The notes under the pieces were generated by a model. That model saw only the letters and a program-made list of their open reading frames with translations. It did not search any database and was not told the DNA's origin. A stretch of 13,516 nt of DNA from Clostridiales bacterium (GTDB taxonomy: Bacteria; Bacillota; Clostridia; Christensenellales; Aristaeellaceae): the NCBI GenBank assembly GCA_004556395.1, contig SFHK01000063.1:1-13516 (forward strand). Reading direction: 5' to 3'. The translations under genes were made by a program, and so were the position numbers. This document shows, in pieces, positions 9,372-13,516 of the stretch (position 1 is the first letter of the stretch; each line of letters starts with the position of its first letter).

Positions 9372-9417
9372 GGATTTGCGCGGCGGTTTCGCGCCCGTGA
9401 GAAGGAGGTTGTTCCCT

Positions 9418-10254
9418 TTGAACCGTAAGCTGTTTTCCGCGCTGACGCTGCTTTTTTCGCTCGTCCTCGCGTTTTCGACGCCGGCCGCGGCCGCCCCGCT
9501 TCCGCGTACCGCGGCGCTGGCCGGCGACTACATTCCAGCCGACGCCGGCAAGGGCGGCGTTGAGGAGCTTTCTTCCTATTTATATGCCTCCAGCGTGCTG
9601 ACCGCGGCGCAGTACACCGAAAGCTCGCGCTCGAAGCTGATCATGTATTCCACGTCCTTCACCTCACCCATCATCGGACGCGGTTCGTTCGGCAGCTACT
9701 ACCAGGAGCTTACGCAGGTTGCGCCCTATGTATTCGTCGATATGGCCGGTCACGTGATCACCTTCCGCGTGGACGAAAACGGCCGTCCCACCGGGCTGGA
9801 CTTCGAGGGCACGGAGTACGTGCCGATGAAGCTTTCCCGCTCGCCGACCTTCATAAATCTGACGCTGGGCTTTCTTCAGTATCTCGCGCTTTACACGCTT
9901 GCGGCGCTGGTGATCTGGGCTGCATACGCGTGGAGCGCCCGCCGGCGCATGTGGCGAAGCTATACCGCCACGAAGCTGCATACCGCGCTTCTGATTCTGA
10001 TGACGCTGACCGTGTGGAACACGCTGTTCCTGCTGGTGGACGCCGCGTCGCTGAGCTTCAGCTACGCATCGCGCGTGCCAATGATGATCGCGAACGCTGT
10101 CCTCGCCGCGTTGACCGGCCTCGACTGCCTGCTGATCGCCGCCTTCGCGCCTCGCGGAGAGCTGCTCCGGCGTCAGAAGATTTTCTACTTCATCAACATC
10201 GCCCACGCCGCCGTTCTGGTCTTCCTCGTCTTCTGCTGGCAGCTGTTCCGCTGA
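9418..10254 (+). CDS. Secreted/membrane protein resembling C-terminal domain of beta-lactamase-family proteins
   Basis: The start is TTG 9418, 8 nt after GAAGGAGG; the frame is open much further upstream but that part is antisense to oppA. It codes for 278 residues. A signal peptide (about 1-26, ending TPAAAA) is followed by a soluble region, LAGDYIPADAGKGGVEELSSYL to EGTEYVPMKLSR (about 35-141). Four predicted TMs come next (about 146-172, 188-210, 221-243, 255-275). The soluble segment and following TM bundle resemble the region after the catalytic domain in membrane-bound class C beta-lactamase/PBP4*-like serine hydrolases ('GxYxPxR...KL..YL', 'FxxDxxGR'). The catalytic SxxK domain itself is absent. 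It could be an orphan domain given its own secretion signal, or the product of a deletion. A good promoter and ribosome site suggest it is expressed. The function is not known; the family link is from pattern memory and is moderate. Confidence 0.75.
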   Translation: MNRKLFSALTLLFSLVLAFSTPAAAAPLPRTAALAGDYIPADAGKGGVEELSSYLYASSVLTAAQYTESSRSKLIMYSTSFTSPIIGRGSFGSYYQELTQVAPYVFVDMAGHVITFRVDENGRPTGLDFEGTEYVPMKLSRSPTFINLTLGFLQYLALYTLAALVIWAAYAWSARRRMWRSYTATKLHTALLILMTLTVWNTLFLLVDAASLSFSYASRVPMMIANAVLAALTGLDCLLIAAFAPRGELLRRQKIFYFINIAHAAVLVFLVFCWQLFR

Positions 10255-10597
10255 TTTCAGGGCGGCGCAGCCCAAATGAAGCCGCCGGCCGGCGAATGGA
10301 TTTTCCGTCTTCGTTCGCCGCGTTCTCGCGCGCGTCGTTCATGAAGTCGTTGCCCGGGCCGGTCGGGCAACAGCAGATCGTCCGGGAGGGCGCGACGCCG
10401 TTCAGCGCGTTCGCGAAATGATTCAGCGCGCCGTCGCCCCCGGCGAGGATTACCATATCTGTGCCCGGAAGGCCGCGCAGAAACGCCGCCGCGTCCAGCT
10501 TCGTCACGTCCCGTCCGCGCATCCGTTTTGCCAGCGCCTGCGCGCGCACTTCACCCTGCCTGCTGCCCGCCAGCAGATTAAACAGTATGTACGTCAT
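10193..10597 (-). pseudogene. Truncated diacylglycerol kinase-like (YegS/BmrU family) gene
   Basis: The reading frame is 134 residues from ATG 10597, 6 nt after the plsC-like stop. About the first 95-100 residues match the start of the lipid-kinase catalytic fold: MTYILFNLLAGSRQGE, VILAGGDGALNHFANAL (nucleotide-binding GGDG at 53-56) and CPTGPGNDFMND (about 77-88, GxGNDF-like). Family members are usually about 290-330 residues. From about 10300 downward the frame becomes Arg/Pro-rich, and from 10254 it is antisense to the convergent gene, so the remaining two thirds are lost. The N-terminal motifs are well kept, suggesting recent truncation. The product is unlikely to be active because the C-terminal lobe is missing. 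Confidence 0.72.
10261..10293. terminator. Possible bidirectional stem-loop between convergent genes
   Basis: Arms GGCGGC (10261-10266) and GCCGCC (10281-10286) can pair across a 14-nt loop, and GCCGGCCGGC (10284-10293) is a 10-bp palindrome. The site lies just after the stop at 10254. A strong U run is lacking on both strands, so terminator function is uncertain. Confidence 0.3.
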
Positions 10598-10603
10598 CGT
10601 TCT

Positions 10604-11314
10604 CTACCCCTTGTATTCGTTCAGCTTTTCCTGCATCATGGACGCGGCCTCGCGCGTCACCTCGTCCGTACGCCGCCCGCGCGCGTCGACCGTTCCTAGA
10701 ATATCAAAGTATACGTCCGTCCTCCGAAGCGGGAAATTCCGGTGGATTTTCTCCGTTCCGGCGATCGTGGCCACGACGATGGGCACGTTCGCCCAGCTCG
10801 CCACATTCATGCAGGCCGCGTGCATCGGCTGCAGATCGTAGCTCTGCCCGCGGTGCCCCTCCGGGTATACGCCGATTGCGTCCACCGCGCCGGTCTTCAG
10901 AAGCTCCGAGGCGCTCTTCAGCGTGAGCGCCGACGAACGCGCGTCGTTCCGGTCAATCGGCAGATAGCAGCCGCGCCGGATCATTTGCCCGCCGATGGGA
11001 ATCCGAAAATTCTCCGGCTTCGAAATGAACGCCAGACGCGCAGAGCGCAGGCACGCGCTCTGAATCATGTTGTCAAAGTTGGAAAGATGATTCGAAACGA
11101 ACACAAAGCGCCCGTCCGCGGGCAACTTCTCGCGCCCGGTCACATGCACCCGCGCGACCGCGGCTTCATATAGGAAGCGATAGCCGGAGTTCAGAAGCGC
11201 GTCGTAAAACCGCGACGGCCGGTCGTATTCCTTTCCCTTCGGAATCATGAGACTTGCCAGCCATAGAAACAGCCAGTACAATACAGCCGCCGTCACCGCA
11301 CCGGCCAGATGCAT
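10604..11314 (-). CDS. PlsC-type 1-acylglycerol-3-phosphate acyltransferase
   Basis: It likely transfers an acyl chain to a lysophospholipid at the membrane. From ATG 11314 it is 236 residues. A hydrophobic N-terminal segment lies at about 5-23. The catalytic HX4D motif is NHLSNFD (His76, Asp81). The acceptor region is ISKPENFRIPIGG (97-109), and GCYLPIDR follows at 115-122. PEGHRG (151-156) replaces the usual PEGTRS motif, and VPIVVATIAGTEK (177-189) corresponds to motif IV. ATG 11314 has no good ribosome site. The frame extends upstream through one TGA (11341-11339) to a GTG at 11413 preceded by AAGGGGG. That extension reads as a second N-terminal hydrophobic segment. The original gene may therefore have started at 11413 and been broken, with this shorter form perhaps surviving. 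It is the partner of the downstream kinase fragment. Confidence 0.78.
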   Translation of the reverse strand: MHLAGAVTAAVLYWLFLWLASLMIPKGKEYDRPSRFYDALLNSGYRFLYEAAVARVHVTGREKLPADGRFVFVSNHLSNFDNMIQSACLRSARLAFISKPENFRIPIGGQMIRRGCYLPIDRNDARSSALTLKSASELLKTGAVDAIGVYPEGHRGQSYDLQPMHAACMNVASWANVPIVVATIAGTEKIHRNFPLRRTDVYFDILGTVDARGRRTDEVTREAASMMQEKLNEYKG

Positions 11315-11413
11315 CAGCGGCAGCTTCCATATGAGCGCTCACGAAACCGGCACACGCCATATGGCGCACGCGCCCAGCATAAGCGCCGCCCCGCAAATCT
11401 CAATCGCCTTCAC
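11315..11413 (-). pseudogene. In-frame N-terminal extension of the acyltransferase, interrupted by TGA
   Basis: From GTG 11413 (AAGGGGG about 9 nt upstream) 24 codons read KAIEICGAALMLGACAIWR, then VPVS. A TGA follows, then ALIWKLPL leads straight into the annotated protein. The hydrophobic character and exact frame agreement suggest the true N-terminus of the acyltransferase with a nonsense mutation, or a short leader peptide. The first reading is favoured because the sequence continues naturally on both sides of the TGA. Confidence 0.5.
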
Positions 11414-11455
11414 GCTTCCGCGCCCCCTTCATCGGATGCAAACCTCGCATCTTTC

Positions 11456-11470
11456 CAAAGCATATCACGT
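11456..11470 (-). promoter_or_regulatory. Possible extended -10 promoter for the acyltransferase gene
   Basis: TGATATGCT on the - strand (about 11467-11459) is an extended -10 element lying about 40 nt before GTG 11413. No -35 at good spacing is apparent. In the whole gap 11315-11631 I see only this site, the N-terminal extension and the terminator of the next operon. Confidence 0.35.
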
Positions 11471-11596
11471 TCGCCCCGCCCGCGCCATCGGCAATTTGCT
11501 CCGTCTGCCAAAAAAACCAGACAAATTCTCCATATTCCCCAGATTGTGCGCAAAATCACGGTTTTGCATTAAGATTTCGGCAGAGGTTTTTCCGAC

Positions 11597-11623
11597 AAAA
11601 AAGACGCGCATTTCACGCATCTT
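11597..11623 (-). terminator. Intrinsic terminator after the AraC-type regulator
   Basis: On the - strand, AAGATGCG (11623-11616) and CGCGTCTT (11608-11601) form an 8-bp stem with one G-U pair and a 7-nt loop. The run of T continues from the stem to 11597. It starts 9 nt after the regulator's stop codon, a textbook Rho-independent arrangement that ends the sugar-transport operon. Confidence 0.85.
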
Positions 11624-11631
11624 CCATGGCG

Positions 11632-12555
11632 TTACCGCTTTGTTTCGTTTAGAAATTCCGTTACCTTTGGATTTTCCACACTGCGCACCTTTTTGCGCCA
11701 CTGGCTGGGCGAAAGGCCATATCGCCGGGCAAACTGGCGGTCGAGCGAGGACACAGTTGCGAACCCGTTCATTTCGCTGATCTGCATGACGGAATAATCG
11801 CAGTTGTACAGCTGTTCGCAGGCATGCTCAATCCGGATGTGCTCGATATACTCGAGCGGAGAACGTTCAAATACCTGCCGGAAAAGTCTTCTGAAATGCG
11901 AGGTGCTGATATGGCAGCATTCCGCCAGCGTGTCGATTCGAATGGTTTCCGTGTAGTGCTCGCTGATATACCGCACCGCCGGTGTCAGGCTCGTAGCCAG
12001 CTTACCGAAATCGCTGTGACTTTGCCCTTCGCTGCGCGCCAGTCTCAGGAACATGACGGCTGCTGCGCTTTGCAGGCATCGCGCGACTGCGCGGTAGTCC
12101 TTTTCCTTTCCTGCCATTTCTTCGCATAAGAGCGTGAGAATGGCGTACAGATTCGCGTGCTCCGTTCCCCGGATTACACCGCAGGCGCCATTCAGCTCAT
12201 GCTGAAAAGCGCCGATGGCGGATTGCATTCCAGGACTCAAGTCCGTGCATATTTTCACAATGTTGGTATAAATCCAGTTCCACTCGCAAACACACCCCTC
12301 GTTTGCCGTGGTTGTATGAAGTGTGTTGGGCGGCATGATGATGACAGCCGGAGCCTCAACCTCATATTTTGTGGTTTCCGTATACACATATCCTCTGCCC
12401 TTCTTCAGCAGCCCGATTTCCATACAATTGTGGAAGTGCAGATTTTCAATGGGGCCGGGCTTCGTCGTCCAGTTTCCGCCCGTCAGAGCGACGAGCGGAA
12501 ACTCGACCGGAAGCTCGAAATGCCGGTATACGATTTCAACCTTCTGCTTATTCAT
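11632..12555 (-). CDS. AraC-family transcriptional regulator
   Basis: A probable local regulator of the sugar permeases encoded just upstream. It has 307 residues. The N-terminal half is a cupin-like sensing domain with LHFHNCMEIGLLKKGRGYV (39-57) and VIIMPPNTLH (71-80), where His40, His42 and His80 are candidate ligand or metal contacts. The C-terminal AraC domain (about 193-290) has HTH 1 at about 207-228 (IDTLAECCHISTSHFRRLF). HTH 2 is at about 255-278 (VMQISEMNGFATVSSLDRQF), followed by the family motif YGLSPSQWR. The start codon lies 9 nt after the permease stop. Its AAGGAG overlaps that stop codon and is about 12 nt from ATG, longer than usual. Co-transcription with the permeases suggests feedback control by the transported sugar. 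Confidence 0.92.
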   Translation of the reverse strand: MNKQKVEIVYRHFELPVEFPLVALTGGNWTTKPGPIENLHFHNCMEIGLLKKGRGYVYTETTKYEVEAPAVIIMPPNTLHTTTANEGCVCEWNWIYTNIVKICTDLSPGMQSAIGAFQHELNGACGVIRGTEHANLYAILTLLCEEMAGKEKDYRAVARCLQSAAAVMFLRLARSEGQSHSDFGKLATSLTPAVRYISEHYTETIRIDTLAECCHISTSHFRRLFRQVFERSPLEYIEHIRIEHACEQLYNCDYSVMQISEMNGFATVSSLDRQFARRYGLSPSQWRKKVRSVENPKVTEFLNETKR

Positions 12556-12564
12556 GGCGCGTTT

Positions 12565-13440
12565 TCACTCCTTGATGGAGCCGATCATGATTCCTCCGAC
12601 GAGATATTTCTGGAGAAGTGGGTAAATAAACAGAATCGGCAGCGTCGTAACGACCACACTCGCCTGCTTAATCGTCTCAAGCACGAAGTCGTGATCTGCC
12701 GCCGACACGTTGTTCAGCATGTCCAGTTCGCTTCCCTGAATCAGCAGGTTCCGCAGAACCAACTGAAGCGGATGCTTCGAGGATTTGCCAAGGTAAATGA
12801 ACGCTCGAAACCAGCTGTTCCAGTGGTTCACGCCCGAATACAGCACCAGCACCGCGATGGATGGCTTGCACAGCGGAATGAAGATTTTCCAGAGAATCTG
12901 AAAATGATTCGCGCCATCCAAGAAAGCCGATTCAGAAAGCGACTCGTGAATGCCGGACATGTAGGTGCGCACGATGATCATGTTATACGCGTTCAGCATG
13001 ACGGGCAGTGTGAGCGACCACAGGGAATCATACAGTCCGTAGTTTCGGATGACCATGTACGTCGGTATCAGTCCGCCCGAAAAATACATCGTCAGCACGA
13101 TATACATCATGATGGCGTTTCGCCAGAGCACGTGCTTCCTTGAAAGCACGTAGGCTGTGGGCAGCGTAATGGCGACCTCCAGAATCACGCCCGTGACGAC
13201 GATGAAAAGCGTGTTTTTATACCCGTTCAGAATCTGATAATTGTTCAGCACGGACTTATAGGCATCCAAGCTGAAGCCCGCGGGTTTATATACGAAGCCC
13301 GAGACCCTTGCCAGTTCGGAGGGCGCCGACAGAGACACAAAAATCGAATACAGGAACGGATACAGACAGATCACGCACAGAAGCGTTATAACCGTTACAT
13401 CGAAGCCGATGAAGATCTTGTCCCCGGTCGTTCTTTTCAT
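12565..13440 (-). CDS. Carbohydrate ABC transporter permease, LplC/MalG type
   Basis: This is an inner-membrane channel subunit of a CUT1-type sugar importer. Its 291 residues are the normal length. TM1 is at about 13-37 (VITLLCVICLYPFLYSIFVSL), and the PAGFSLDAYKSVL segment (53-65) typical of LplC/YtcP permeases follows. Further TMs lie at about 77-99, 108-128, 139-158, 193-203 and 259-276. The EAA loop is ESAFLDGANHFQILWKIFIPLCKP (170-193), where Ser replaces the first Ala of EAA. The C-terminus IMIGSIKE matches the family's 'GxMxGAVKG'-like end. ATG 13440 lies 8 nt after AAGGAGG. The upstream gene ends 13 nt before it, so the two permeases form one operon with the regulator. The exact sugar is unknown; this subgroup often moves oligo- or polysaccharide fragments. 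Confidence 0.93.
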   Translation of the reverse strand: MKRTTGDKIFIGFDVTVITLLCVICLYPFLYSIFVSLSAPSELARVSGFVYKPAGFSLDAYKSVLNNYQILNGYKNTLFIVVTGVILEVAITLPTAYVLSRKHVLWRNAIMMYIVLTMYFSGGLIPTYMVIRNYGLYDSLWSLTLPVMLNAYNMIIVRTYMSGIHESLSESAFLDGANHFQILWKIFIPLCKPSIAVLVLYSGVNHWNSWFRAFIYLGKSSKHPLQLVLRNLLIQGSELDMLNNVSAADHDFVLETIKQASVVVTTLPILFIYPLLQKYLVGGIMIGSIKE

Positions 13441-13453
13441 GTTCGTCGCCTCC

Positions 13454-13516
13454 TTACATCAGAGAGGTATCGCCTACGCATTTGGCAATGGCGTTTGCCG
13501 AGATCAGCAGCAGGAA
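13454..13516 (-). CDS. LplB/UgpA-type sugar permease, C-terminal end (partial)
   Basis: Twenty codons and a TAA are visible before the window edge: FLLLISANAIAKCVGDTSLM. This matches the C-terminus of LplB-type permeases, where the last TM is followed by 'N.I.KK.GE.SL.'. It sits 13 nt upstream of the LplC-type gene in the same direction, as expected for the paired permease. The rest of the gene lies outside the window. Confidence 0.8.
   Translation of the reverse strand, partial: FLLLISANAIAKCVGDTSLM

Noticed and set aside
7885..9417. Upstream part of the open frame that ends at 10254
   Set aside because: Antisense to oppA and crosses both promoters; the TTG at 9418 has a well-placed ribosome site followed by a signal peptide, so translation should begin there.

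Overview
The window looks like a piece of a moderately GC-rich Bacillota (class Clostridia) chromosome, probably from an uncultured gut-type lineage. The reasons are AGGAGG-type ribosome binding sites, a TTG start, sigma-A promoters of the TTGAAT-17-TATACT type, an LplB/LplC-type sugar permease pair with an AraC regulator, and a metacaspase-like fragment of the sort common in clostridia. The lineage is an inference; there is no rRNA or marker gene here.

Layout. (1) 1-1452: a decayed region. It holds a C-terminal caspase-like (C14) remnant on + and, on -, a chimeric cupin/ParB-like reading frame with an amber codon and a probable frameshift. (2) 1511-9284: a complete oligopeptide ABC transporter operon on -, transcribed from right to left: promoter with a palindromic candidate operator, oppA, an intercistronic hairpin, oppB, oppC, oppD, oppF, a 72-residue one-TM protein overlapping oppF, and a terminator. 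Two subunits carry large extra domains. OppC has a seven-blade RCC1-like propeller between TM1 and the permease core. OppF has about 185 mostly coiled-coil-like residues between Walker A and the Q-loop. (3) 9343-10254: a divergent + gene for a secreted/membrane protein resembling only the C-terminal part of beta-lactamase-family (PBP-like) membrane proteins. (4) 10193-11413: convergent lipid genes on -, a PlsC-type acyltransferase with an in-frame TGA in its probable original N-terminus and a truncated diacylglycerol-kinase-like gene. (5) 11597-13516: a sugar-transporter operon on -: the last 20 codons of an LplB-type permease, an LplC-type permease, an AraC regulator and a clear intrinsic terminator.

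How they work together. OppA binds peptide outside the cell, OppB/OppC form the channel, and OppD/OppF hydrolyse ATP. The propeller would sit outside the membrane next to the OppA docking surface, and the coiled coil would project into the cytoplasm. The small TM protein is positioned to be made in step with OppF. The sugar permeases and AraC regulator form a separate uptake unit whose binding-protein and first permease genes lie mostly or wholly beyond the right edge. The flanks of the opp operon show several independent broken genes, while the operon itself looks intact.
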